64,000 nucleotides of DNA, taken from NCBI RefSeq assembly GCF_002575655.3, contig NC_053036.3:643396736-643460735 (forward strand), written 5' to 3'. This document shows, piece after piece, positions 33,660-44,350 of this stretch (position 1 is its first letter; every line of letters begins with the position of its first letter). The translations under genes were made by a program, and so were the position numbers. A model generated the notes under the pieces. The model worked only from the letters and a program-made list of their open reading frames with translations. It ran no database searches and was not told the DNA's origin. The DNA comes from Aegilops tauschii subsp. strangulata (taxonomy: Eukaryota > Streptophyta > Magnoliopsida > Poales > Poaceae).

Positions 33660-34874
33660 ATGGGATCCTGGCTCTCTTCCCCGGTCGCCGGCGCCGAGGC
33701 TGACGCCGCCGCTGTCGGCTTCCGTTGCCGTGCCCGTCAGGCAAAACAGTGAGTAGTTTACTCCTCCCGGTTTGGATCCTACTCCCTCTGTAATACAGTA
33801 ATAGTGATATCTAAACGCTCTTGTATTTCTTTACGGAGGGAGTGGGTATGATTGAACTGAATGTGCATGCGCTGATGCATGTCAATGTTTATTTATATAT
33901 GGTGATAGGCGTCGCGACGCCAGCCATGCTCGCTTATACTCCCTCTTCGCCCTCGGCCACTACAACTCCAGGAACAAGGTACGTGGTACATGTCCCATAT
34001 ATATGCACCTTGCTCACCTAGTGCTCCCTCCGTCCGGAAATACTTGTCGGATGAATGGATGTATCTAGACGTATTTTAGATTCAGATGCATCCATTTGTA
34101 TCTATTTTTGCGACAAGTATTTCTGGACAGAGGGAGTATTTCGTAAGCACAACAACGACATCAAATCAATCCAACTGTCTTGTTCTTAGATCATCACGGC
34201 CATGGGTTTGGTTCTTTAGTTACTCTTTTAGCATGGTAGACACAAAAACTGAGAGTGGCATAGGGGGTGTGTGTGGATTTGCTTTTGGATCTCTGTTGCG
34301 ATTGTGCAATGAAAATCCGGGGGGCGAGCTCAGCGATAAATTTTTACATATGGATTACGTGTGTCTGATGTTTGAGATGCATATCCGCAGGATGCTATGT
34401 TCGAGCCTGCCGGGGAGCCCATGGAAAAGCCCAAGGCCGCATGCGTCGGATTTAGACAAGATTTCTGGTACCATGTCGGCTTTTGGGCTCGCCGGAGGGA
34501 CACCGCCACCGACGAGGAGCAACAGTACTTCTTTGCCGAACTACGCTTTGAGCGCCGCACCAGACGTCTAGTCGTCGAAACATGCTCTCTCTTGGGTATT
34601 TTTAATAATCTAACCTAGTTAGCTTTCCTATAAATTACCTTCACTCATGGATGCATGCATGCTAACCTTTTTCTATATATTTGACAAAAAAGCCGCACTG
34701 CCGTTTCAAAAGCAGTTGCGCGTTTTGCCCGATAAATTTCAGATTTTGCACCCAAGCGGCACGGAGTTTACATGTGGAAAGAAGAGGCACAAAAGGAAAT
34801 TCTTCAGGGAGAGAGAGATGCTTGGCAGGGCTTTCATGCTTAGACACGGTCAACAAAACAAAACGTTTAGCTAG
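33660..34874 (+). CDS. DUF3615-type protein B (181 residues, four exons)
   Basis: Exons 33660-33748, 33909-33978, 34391-34595 and 34693-34874; phases 2, 0, 1, total 546 bp. Exon 1 gives MGSWLSSPVAG, exon 2 FALGHYNSRNK, exon 3 the DUF3615 core with QDFWYHVGFWARRR and FFAELRF. The exon 4 acceptor used by A and C (GACAG) is changed to GACAA here; the next AG is 5 bases downstream of the old exon start, and a 1-bp deletion at 34130-scale offset (after TTTTGCCC at about 34730) restores the frame. The result replaces the C-x5-C-x2-C segment by a Cys-free one and then rejoins the family at DKFQILHPS. A tandem copy of gene C (starts 3383 bp apart). Stowaway-type MITE in intron 2. No function is known for the family. 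Confidence 0.75.
33781..33842. mobile_element. Short Stowaway-like MITE in intron 1 of gene B
   Basis: CTCCCTCTGT at the left and ACGGAGGGAG at the right form the typical Stowaway ends around about 40 bp of interior. It is much shorter than the MITE at the same place in gene C. Confidence 0.55.
34022..34139. mobile_element. Stowaway-type MITE in intron 2 of gene B
   Basis: Ends CTCCCTCCGTCCGGAAATAC and GTATTTCTGGACAGAGGGAG are inverted repeats. Gene C has no element at the matching place (37487-37493), which reads as an empty site, so the insertion followed the B/C duplication or was lost in C. Confidence 0.8.
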
Positions 34875-35646
34875 GATGGAAAGATTCAACTCTTTGCTAG
34901 GCTTCCCGAGCTACATTTGGATGTAGGTATGTAATGTGGCAACTACCGATGAAAAAAGTTATCGAAGCATGTTGACTTCGGACCTAGTTTCAAAGATCTC
35001 ACCTCGAGGAAGCTAGCGGTGAGAGAGGATCGTTGATTGGGTTAACGATTGGAGAGATAAAACTTTAAAAATTCAAAATTTATAGAATTTCTTGGTGATG
35101 TCATGTGTTCGTGAGAATTACAGAGAGCCAAAGGACTTAGCTCTTTTATCCCTGTAACCTGAATGTCTGTGCGGGACTAAGCAACCCCATTGCTCTATGC
35201 TCGAACGATCGCCACGGTCACAAGTTGTGTACGTGACCATGAACCTGTAATTTATTTCTCCCTATCAGTGGAAAGATACGCTCTCAAGCGTTCTTGGTGA
35301 TGTCATGTGTATGTGTCATTTGTTGCATGCAAAAGAGAGAAGGAAATGAGCCGCCGCATGGGAAGGCCAACATGCAGCGCCGATGCGTAGTGATATGTCC
35401 ATCTATGAAATCTTAGGCACCATGGTTTCAGACTTTTAGTGCACGAGAGGAAAAGGTAAATTATGATCCGAGCTTAGCAGATCACACGTACACTTCATCA
35501 GTATCTAGCTTATCACTAGGTTGACTATTACATCAGCGGCACCACACACTAGATTGGAAGAGCCTTGGCTATTTTCATTGCTCACTAGTAGTACTTGCTC
35601 TTACTTATTTATTTATTTTTAAACTTGCTTGGAGTCCAATTATGTG
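34875..35646. other. 3' flank of gene B and 5' flank shared with gene C copy
   Basis: 34875-35275 matches the 3' flank of gene C (38242-38620), including a GCTTGAACGATCGCCACGG-like stretch. From about 35600 the sequence matches the region just upstream of gene B (33320-33374). No extra gene. Confidence 0.6.
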
Positions 35647-36734
35647 GGAGCAACTAGTTAACGAGCGCTACTTCGGGAGCCTCGCAATGATCAGCGCCAC
35701 TTGGCGCGCTCTCAGCTATTCGCCACGTGTCGCGCTTTGGACGCTCCCTCCAGATTTTGTTTTTTTGTTTTTCTGCACGCGTTTTTGGCTTTTTAAACGG
35801 TTTTTTCCCGGGTTTTTTCGACGTTTTGGTTTTCCCCCGGTCTTCCTTAGCGTTTCGACCAAAAATAATTTGAAAAAAAAAATTATTGCGCGAAAAAACG
35901 CGTCTACTTTTTTTCCTTTCGTGAAAAGTCACGTTTTTCTTCCGCGAGAGGCACGGTTGTGCTTCAGCGAGAGTCACGATCGTGCCTTTCGGAAACGAAA
36001 AAAATGAGTTTTCTTTTTTTTTCGCGAGTCACGGTTTTACTTCCGCGAGAGGCACGGTTGTGATTTCGTGAGAGTCACGGCCGTGCCTCTCGAAAAGGGA
36101 AAAACAAAACGCATTTTCTGTTTTTTTTTTCTTTCGCGAGAGTCACGGTTTTGCTTCCGCGAGAGGCACGGTTGTGCTTTTGCGATAGTCACGGCCGTGC
36201 CTCTCGGAAAGGGAAAAATACGCGTTTTTTGTTTTTTTTTTCTTTCGCAAGAGTCACGGTTTTGCTTTTGCCAGAGGCACGGTTATGCTTTCGCGAGAGT
36301 CACGGGTGTGCCTTTTTTTGAAAGGGAAAAAAACGTGTTTTCTGTTTTTTTTTCACGAGAGTCACGGTTTTGCTTTCACGAGAGGCACGGTTGTGATTTC
36401 GCGAGAGGCACGGGCGTCCCTCTTTCGGAAAGGGAAAAAACCGTGCTCCTGGTTTGGTTTTTTCGTCCGGTTTTTTTCGTGAAAAAAAAGTTCGTCAAAA
36501 CCTATCAACATCGGATCTAGTTTTGAAGATCTCGACGCGAGGAATCCAATGGTGAAAACGGTTTGAGATTTAGACGCACGGCTTAAGAGATAAAACGTTT
36601 TGAATAAACGAATCTATGAAAAAAGGGAAAACTCCCAGATTGCGACAAGTGGCACGCTGCATGTGCGCCACTTGTCGTGACCTGGGAAAATGAAGTGTTC
36701 TTTGCAACGAGTACTTCTTAATTAGTGATTTCGT
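35647..36734 (+). mobile_element. Non-autonomous Mutator-like element, copy 2
   Basis: 1088 bp flanked by the perfect 9-bp direct repeat AATTATGTG at 35638-35646 and 36735-36743. The paralogous region upstream of gene B (33366-33374) has AATTATGTG once, the empty site. Imperfect terminal inverted repeats start GGAGCAACTAGTTAACGAG and (reverse complement) ACGAAATCACTAATTAAGAAG. Interior is a GAGAGGCACGG/GAGAGTCACGG minisatellite and no transposase. Confidence 0.85.
35915..36440. repeat. Minisatellite of ~110-bp units inside the Mutator-like element
   Basis: About five units, each with GAGTCACGGTTTTGCTT, CGAGAGGCACGGTTGTG and a CTCGGAAAGGGAAAAA stretch followed by poly-T. Starts fall near 35930, 36028, 36141, 36253 and 36361. 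Apparent reading frames across it are by-products of the repeat. Confidence 0.75.
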
Positions 36735-37042
36735 AATTATGTGACACATTAGCAGGCGCTCCCCCAGCGAGCGGACGAAAAAGTTTGCTGGGCCGTGGCT
36801 CGTGCGCGCTGGCCGCTTGTTTGCTTTCCCGGTGGGCCCTCCCGTTTCACGAGAATCCAGCGAACAGACGGACTAGGATGTTCCGGCTCGATTCGGAGTA
36901 GGAGGATACCTAGCGATTCGATCCTGCCTATATATATCATCATCACTAGATCCTATAGAGATTTGGCCTGACCGTGATCGACCGACGTACTAGCCTTACT
37001 ACAGTTGGGAGATTGATTGACGATTGAGGACGACGAACGACG

Positions 37043-38241
37043 ATGGGGTCCTGGCTCTCTTCCCCAGACGCCGGCGTCGAGGCTGACGCCGCTGCTGTCG
37101 GCTTCCGCTCCCGTGCCCGCCGGGCAAAACAGTCAGTAGTTTACTCCTCCCGGTTAATTTGGATCCTACTAAGTACTCCCTCCGTTCTTGAATATTTGTT
37201 TTTTTGAAATTTTAAATGGACTATCACATACGAATGTATATAGAGATATTTTAAAATGTAAATTCACTCATTTTGCTTCGTATGTAGTCATTTGTTGAAA
37301 TCTCTATAAAAACAAATATTTAGAAACGAAGGGAGTATGATGTGTGCATGGCCTGATGCATGTCATTTACGGTGACAGGCGTCGCGACGCCAACCATGCT
37401 CGCTTATACACCCTCTTCGCCCTCGGCCACTACAACTCCAGGAACAAGGTACGTAGTACATGTCCTATATATGCACCTTGCTCACTTAGCATTTCGTAAG
37501 CACAACAAGACGTCAAATCAATGCAACTGTCTTGTTCTTAGATTATCATGACGATGGGTTTGGTTATTTAGTTACTCTTTTGGCATGGTAGAGAAAAAAA
37601 CTGAGAGTGGCAGAGGGGGTGTGTTTGGATTTGCTTTTGGATCTCTGTTGCGATTGTGCAATGAAAATCCGGAGGGCGAGCTCAGTTATAAATTTTTACA
37701 TATGGAGTATGTGTGTGTCTGATGTTTGAGATGAATATCTGCAGGATGCCATGCTCGAGCCTGCCGCGGAGCCGGTGGAAGAACCCAAGGCCGCATGCGT
37801 CGGTTTCAGGCAAGATTTCTGGTACCATGTCGGCTTTTGGGCTAGCCGGAGGGATGCCGCCGCGGATGGAGAGCAACAATACTTCTTTGCCGAGCTCCGC
37901 TTTGAGCGCCGCACCAGACGTCTAGTCGTCGAAACATGCGCTCTCTTGGGTATCCTAATCTAACCTAGTTAAATTTCTATAAATTATTACCTTCACTCAT
38001 GGATGCATGCATGCTAACTCCTTTTTCTCTCCGTATATTTTTGTATTTGACAGAAAAGCCACGCTGCCGTTTCAAAAGCAGTTGTGCGTTTTGCCCAGAT
38101 AAATTTAAGATTTTCCATCCAAGCTGCGCGGAGTTTACATGTGGAAAGAAGAGGCACAAAAGGAAATTCTTCAGGGAGAGAGAGATGCTTGGCAGGGCTT
38201 TCATGCTTAGACACGCTCAACAAGACAAAACCTTTAGGTAG
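37043..38241 (+). CDS. DUF3615-type protein C (183 residues, four exons)
   Basis: Exons 37043-37131, 37379-37448, 37745-37949 and 38054-38241, all GT-AG with phases 2, 0, 1; total 552 bp. Protein begins MGSWLSSPDAGVEAD, then FALGHYNSRNK, VGFRQDFWYHVGFWASRR, YFFAELRFERRTRR, and in exon 4 CRFKSSCAFCPDKFKIFHPSC, then EFTCGKKRHKRKFFRERE. This is the most complete of the three paralogues and keeps the exon 4 acceptor GACAG. Upstream sequence to about 36744 matches that of gene B, so both likely share a promoter type; a Mutator-like element sits just before it. Role unknown; the Cys/His content suggests a metal site by inference. Confidence 0.82.
37172..37338. mobile_element. Stowaway-type MITE in intron 1 of gene C
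   Basis: Ends ACTCCCTCCGTTC and GAACG-like complement (AACGAAGGGAGTA) enclose about 140 bp with inverted inner parts. It sits where gene B has the short MITE at 33781-33842. Confidence 0.75.
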
Positions 38242-38617
38242 GATGGAAAGATTCAGCTCTTTGCTAAGCTTCCCGAGCTACATTTGGATATAGGTATGTA
38301 ATGTGGCAACTATCGATGAAAAAAGTTATCGAAACATGCTGACTTGGGATCTAGTTTCGAAGATCTCGCCTCGAGGAAGCTAGCGATGAAAGAGGATCGT
38401 TGATTGGGTTAACTTTATAGAATCGCTTGGATGGTGATGTCATGTGTAGTCGCGAAAATTACAGAGCCAAAGGACTTAACTCTTTTATTCCTGTAACCTG
38501 TATGTCTGTGCGGGGCTGAGCAAACCCATTGATCTCTGCTTGAACGATCGCCACGGCCACACCAAAGTTGTGTACGTGGCCGTGGCTTGAACCTGTAATT
38601 TCTTTCTCCCTATCAAT

Positions 38618-38846
38618 ATAAAGCCTCTCGTGTTCCAGCCTTGCAGGTTTATCTCGAACCTTTCCGTTTCCCGGCGATCAAAACCCTCTGATCTTGGACG
38701 ATACCCCGCCATCCCACCGTTCGTCCTCTGGTTGTTTGTGGCTGGAAAATCTCTGCTTTTGTTGAAGTTTTCAAACATGTTCTCGTGTGGAACGCGTCTT
38801 GCAGTTCACGTTGCCGTCTCAAGCTATTGACCTAATCCATGATGAT
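38618..38846 (-). pseudogene. Fragment of the PRAF-type gene (exons 7 and 8)
   Basis: Matches exon 7 start (48497-48460) joined directly to part of exon 8 (47978-47815) of the gene at 47489-52877, in the same orientation. The junction lies inside both exons, at a shared short C/A-rich string, and skips the intron and the rest of both exons. It therefore looks like a duplication with an internal deletion and not a processed copy. Confidence 0.75.
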
Positions 38847-39379
38847 ATAGATAAGGTTGCTTATTCGGGGACCCTTCGTGGGTGGAGCCCTCTGTGGACT
38901 CGTGCAGCTATTACCCTCCCTGGGTTGAAGTCTCCCTCAATATGGACGTACGATAGCCCCACTTACAGGAACCACGCAAAAAATCACCGTGTTTTGATTG
39001 CGTTTGATTTTCTCCGACCCCTTCTTTACGTTCATATGTAAAGTTTTTACTTTCCGCTGTCTACTATCTAGACTTGCATGTGTAGGGTATAAAAAGTCTA
39101 AGTTTTATTCGGTCAAGTAGTCTAATCAACCCCCCTCCCCCTCCCTCTAGACCTACTTACGATCCTGCATAGTGTTAGATACACCCCAGGTTCAAATTGT
39201 TCTATCCAAATAAAAGTTTTATTGATTTTCCTTGAGGCTAATATATGCAGTAGGTGACAATTCCAAAACAACTATTTAATATAGTTTGCTTTAACTTCTT
39301 TGCCGTATTTGGCATTTCCGCCAATGCACAGATTTATGTCACTTTGGCTTTTATATTAGCCGCAGAGTTGTTTTATTCT
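38847..39379. other. Intergenic stretch
   Basis: No gene recognised. A short protein-like frame at 38850-38960 could be a captured fragment but has no recognisable motif. Confidence 0.4.
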
Positions 39380-39418
39380 GTACATGAGCTTATGGTTGAT
39401 CTTTTTAACACAACATAA

Positions 39419-39677
39419 AAAAAATTTGAACATCAGTACAGACGCAAGCGCTCATATATACACACATACACTCATCCTTATGAATACACACACGCACACC
39501 CTACCCCTATGAGCACCTCCGAGAGACTGAGCCGGCATATCATATTGAGATCCCACTGAAAGCACATCGCCAGAAATTCTAAAATAAATTCAGGAATAAT
39601 GGGAGCACCAGGACTTGAACCCTGGTGGGCTGGGAATACCACTGTCCCTCTAACCATCCAACCACATGTTGGTTCGC
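39419..39677 (-). mobile_element. tRNA-derived SINE, full head
   Basis: On the minus strand the head has TGGTTGGATGG (A-box like) and GGTTCAAGTCC (B box), the two internal pol III promoter parts. Direct repeats AACACAACATAA (39407-39418) and AACACAGCATAA (39678-39689) flank it. The body matches the SINE at 28627-28907. Confidence 0.85.
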
Positions 39678-40423
39678 AACACAGCATAATTAATTTGCTT
39701 GAGTTCGTTAGAGGATGTTGAGGCAAAGACATTAGTGAAAAGATATAGTTAGGGACACAGGGCCAGTCCTGAGATTTCGGGGGCCCATGGCAAGACTGGA
39801 ATCTAGGGCCTCTTAGTATAATCATCAAAATAGTAATCTGTATGTATATAGAGAATGTTACTACTAAACACTTACATGTGTTCAAAATCAATATAAATAA
39901 TAAACAAGTTATATATACTATCTTAATTTCTCTTCTAAGATTCATAGATGCAGAGTCATTGTGGGTGATATCAATATTGATCTCATCTAACATTCCATAT
40001 GAAAAATGAACTTTTAATAGAGGCACCTTTAAACTAGATCTCCCAATCCTAGCAATTGATAGAATTATGTGACCCAGTGTAATTAGAATATAGAATTAAA
40101 CATAAATTTGCAAGATGTACATATTCATTCAGTGGATAGAAATTAATCATACATTTGCAATTGCAACAATCCTATTCTATTCTATCCTTCTATCCCCCCC
40201 CCCCCCCCCCCCCACCACCAACAAGGAATTAAACATACATGTGCAAGATGTACATATCCATTCTGTGGATAGAAATTACACACCTTCATGGTATGACTAT
40301 AGGAACGGCCGGACCAATAGTATAGTGAATGGGTAGGAGCAACGGGAGAAGATTTGATTGAAGAAACAGCCTAAACATTGCATGCCAACGCCCGACAGGG
40401 AATTGTTGATCATCTGCACCTGC

Positions 40424-43400
40424 CCAAGAAACAAAAACAGCCCAAGAAGGCGAAATGTTCAACACCGACCCGAGTTTCCACATGACAGGCATGTTTTGGA
40501 ATAGCAGAGGTCTCTCAGACTTGGCTAAACATAAACACGTTGGTGATTGTGTGCGCGAACATGGGTTGGATTTTGTAGCAATTTCGGAGGCTGGTAAATG
40601 TGACTTCCGCCCGCATGTCCTTGATCACCTATCAGGTGGTTTCGACTACACGTGGCATAGTCTGCCAGCTCGTGGAAGGTCTGGAGGAATCCTTCTTGGG
40701 ATACAGACCACCACCATGGACTTGTTGGCTTTTTCGACTGGTGAATTTCATATGAAATTTCACTTACGAAACAAAGCTGATACTTTTACATGGAGCCTGG
40801 TCGCAGTCTATGGGGCTGCCCAAGATGAGCATAAATCGGCCTTCCTTCGTGAATTGGTCAACCTGGCTAAGGATAACATCCAATGCTTATTGGAGGGGAC
40901 TTTAATATCCTTAGGTACCAGCAAGAGAAAAATAATGACCGCTTCGACACTCATTGGCCTTTCATATTCAATGCTGTGATAGACAGTTTGAATCTTCGGG
41001 AGGCCAGTATGTCGGGGCGGAAGTTCACCTGGGCCAATAACCGATCTGTGCCGACATACGAGAAACTCGATAGGGTACTCATGGACACCGAATGGGAACT
41101 AAAATTTCCTCTGGTAACCGTGCGAGCCCTAGAGCGTATCGAGGCGTTATCGGATCATGCACCCATAATTATGGATTCTAACTCTACGAAGCCAAACGTC
41201 CGTCGCCCTTTCAAATTTGAATTGGGATGGCTGCATCGGGATGGATTTGTAGACATAATCAAGAATGTTTGGGAGAAGCCTGCTGTTGGTCGTACGCCTA
41301 TTCAGAGATGGAACTTTAAAATAAGGGCCATGAGGAAACACCTCACTGGATGGGCGAAACACATCAACGGGATATATAAAAAAGAAAAACAAAGACTCTC
41401 TACCATTATTAACGACCTCGACAAAATTGCAGAGACGGGCACCTTATCTCAACAAGAGATTGAGCTAAAAAATCAATCTAACGAGAAGGTTGCACGTCTT
41501 TTGCGAGAAGAGGAGATCAAATACTACCAGAGATCCAAAGCTGACTTCATCTTGATGGGTGATAGTAATACAAAATACTTCCAATTGATCGCCAATGGGC
41601 GGCATAGGAAAAAATGTATTTACAGTCTCCAACAAGATGAGGGGCGGATCGAAGGACAGGAGGAGCTCAAGAAGTATATCACCAAATACTACAAATCTCT
41701 GTTTGGAGCGTCAGTTGAAGGGAACTTCACCCTTGATGAGACCCGAACGGATGATATTCCACAAGTCACGGCAGAAGAAAATGATATCCTAACGGCACCA
41801 TTCTCGGAAGAGGAGGTGAGAGCGGCGATGTTCCAAATGGAACATAACAAAGCTCCAGGGCCAGATGGTTTCCCCGCAGAATTCTATCAGAATTTTTGGG
41901 ATATCATCAAGACCGACCTTTTGGATTTGTTCAATTGTCTTCATGCCGACCAACTAGACCTATTTAGACTTAATTTTGGCGAGATTGTCTTGTTGCCCAA
42001 GATTAAGGAGGCCGAACGGATCCAACAGTTCAGACCCATATGCCTCCTTAATGTTAGCTTCAAGATTTTCACCAAAGTGGCCACAAATAGGTTAAACTCG
42101 GTAGCTGATCATGTTGTTCGGCCATCTCAAACGGCGTTCATGCAAGGAAGGAATATACTCGATGGTGTAGTAATTTTGCATGAGACCGTTCACGAGATGC
42201 ACCGGAGAAACATGAGTAGAGTAGTATTCAAAATTGACTTTGAAAAAGCCTATGACAAGGTCAAATGGTCTTTCCTCCAACAAGCCCTAAGAATGAAAGG
42301 TTTCTCCGATAAATGGCGTCAGTGGATTCAAAATTTTATAACTGGAGGTAGTGTGGCCATCAAAGTCAATGATGATGTAGGCCATTACTTTCAGACAAAA
42401 AAAGGACTACGACAGGGTGACTCCATGTCTCCAATGTTATTTAACATTGTTGCTGACATGTTGGCTATTCCGATTAAGCGTGCTAAGCAGGACGGCCAGA
42501 TAGAAGGAGTAGTGCCACATCTTGTGGATGGTGGCCTCTCTATTCTGCAATACGCCGATGACACAATTCTTTTTATGGAACATGACCTAGACAAGGCTCG
42601 AAACCTAAAACTCTTGCTCTCAGTGTTTGAGCAAATGTCGGGTCTCAAAATTAACTTCCATAAAAGTGAACTTTTCTGCTTTGGAGAAGCCGTTGAGGCG
42701 GCTGCCGATTATGCTGACCTCTTTGGTTGCGCACATGGCCAATTCCCGATTAAATATTTGGGAATACCGATCCACTATCGGCGTCTCACCATTGCAGAGT
42801 GGAAGCATGTAGAGGAGCGTCTAGAGAAACGATTGAGCAGTTGGAAAGGCAAGCTCCTCTCAGTTGGAGGACGGCTGGTTTTGATTAACTCCGTTCTCAC
42901 AAATATGGTTCTCTATATGCTTTCTTTCTTCCAACTCCCAAAAGGGGTCCTGCAAAGATTGGATTATTTTAGATCCAGATTTTTTTGGCAAGGAGATGGA
43001 GAAAAGAAAAAATATCGATTGGCCAAATGGAGCATGGTTTGTAGGCCAAAAGACCAAGGCGGCCTTGGAATTCATGACCTACAGGTCAAGAATGAGGCCT
43101 TGCTCAGTAAATGGTTGTTCAAACTTCTTACTGAGGATGGTGTTTGGCAAACCATGTTGCGCAACAAGTATCTAGGCCAAAAGGCAGTGTCCCAGGCATA
43201 TTGGAAACCTGGTGACTCGCACTTCTAGGCTGGCCTAATGGCGGAAAAGAAACATCTCTTTCGCTTTGGGTCTTTCGTGATAAAAGACGGGTCGGAGATT
43301 CGATTCTGGGAAGACATCTGGCTAGGCAATGCCAGTCTCAGAGAACAATATCCAGACTTATATAACATTGCTCGCGATAAGAACAACACTATTGCGCACG

Positions 43401-44350
43401 TGCTCAGTTCATCCCCGCCGAACATTTCGTTTAGGCGGGATTTGATTGGCCCCAGACTTCTGTCATGGCATAATCTTTTGTCCCGGTTGGATTCGATTAA
43501 CCTGACACAAGGTCGGGATGTGTTTCGCTGGAACCTTACTACATCAGGGTCTTTTACAGTAGACTCTATGTACCGTGCGCTCACACATTCTGAGGTACCA
43601 GTGAGTAATAACAAGAAAATTTGGAAGTCCAAGATTCCACTAAAAGTGAAATTTTTCATGTGGTATCTTCGTAAGGGAGTTGTGTTGACCAAAGACAACC
43701 TCGCACGACGCAACTGGCCAGGGAGTAAGAAGTGTTGTTTTTGTATTCATGACGAGACAATCAAACACCTCTTTTTCCAATGCAAGTTTGCACGTTCTAC
43801 ATGGTCAATCATCCAAATAGCGTCAAATTTATATCCGCCCACAAGTGTTGCCAATATATTTGGTCACTGGTTGGACGGTATTCCAAATAGGTTTAAAGCG
43901 CTTATAAGGGTGGGAGCGTACGCCTTAATTTGGTCGCTCTGACTATGTAGAAACGATTTGGTTTTTAATGGAAAAAATGCTTCTCCTCTGCAGGTTATTT
44001 TCCATTGTACGCACTCGCTTCATACGTGGTCTATGCTACAACGATCGGAGCACCAATCGCTGTTCAAGGCGGTGTGTACGCGGTTGGAGCAGGTGGCTAC
44101 GAAGGTTTTTTCCCAACATGGGTGGCAGCATAACCTCCGGATCGATCCACCACCACCTTCGACATAGGCACAGTGTCGGTCTATAGGACTTTACTGTTGC
44201 TGATATGTCGGTTTATATTTCATGTTTTTTGTCAGACTTTTGGATTTGGCTGTGTGCATCTCAGTTATGCAGAGGCCGGATGTTACTCATAATGTTTTAT
44301 ATCCCCTTGATGCTACATTCTGAGATAATAAAATCGCCCTTTATCAAAAA
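40424..44350 (+). mobile_element. Nearly full-length LINE
   Basis: 3927 bp flanked by the perfect 12-bp repeat ATCTGCACCTGC at 40412-40423 and 44351-44362. It holds endonuclease, reverse transcriptase and zf-RVT regions and ends in CCCTTTATCAAAAA. No separate gag-like ORF1 is present, so the 5' end may be truncated. Confidence 0.9.
40485..44164 (+). pseudogene. LINE ORF2: APE endonuclease, reverse transcriptase, zinc-binding tail
   Basis: The endonuclease part begins GMFWNSRGL and includes DFVAISEAGK; a frameshift at about 40883 separates it from LIGGDFNIL and SDHAPI. Reverse transcriptase motifs follow: KAPGPDGFPAEFYQNFW, FRPICLLN, VVFKIDFEKAYDKV, GLRQGDSMSP and the catalytic YADD at about 42551. 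A TAG at 43226-43228 and a TGA at about 43940 each stand where Trp is expected. The zf-RVT part spans about 43530-43940. The protein would nick DNA and copy element RNA at the nick; this copy cannot make the full protein. Confidence 0.9.

Noticed and set aside
35642..36520. Long plus-strand frames rich in Phe, Arg and Glu
   Set aside because: They cross the ~110-bp minisatellite in the Mutator-like element and repeat with it.
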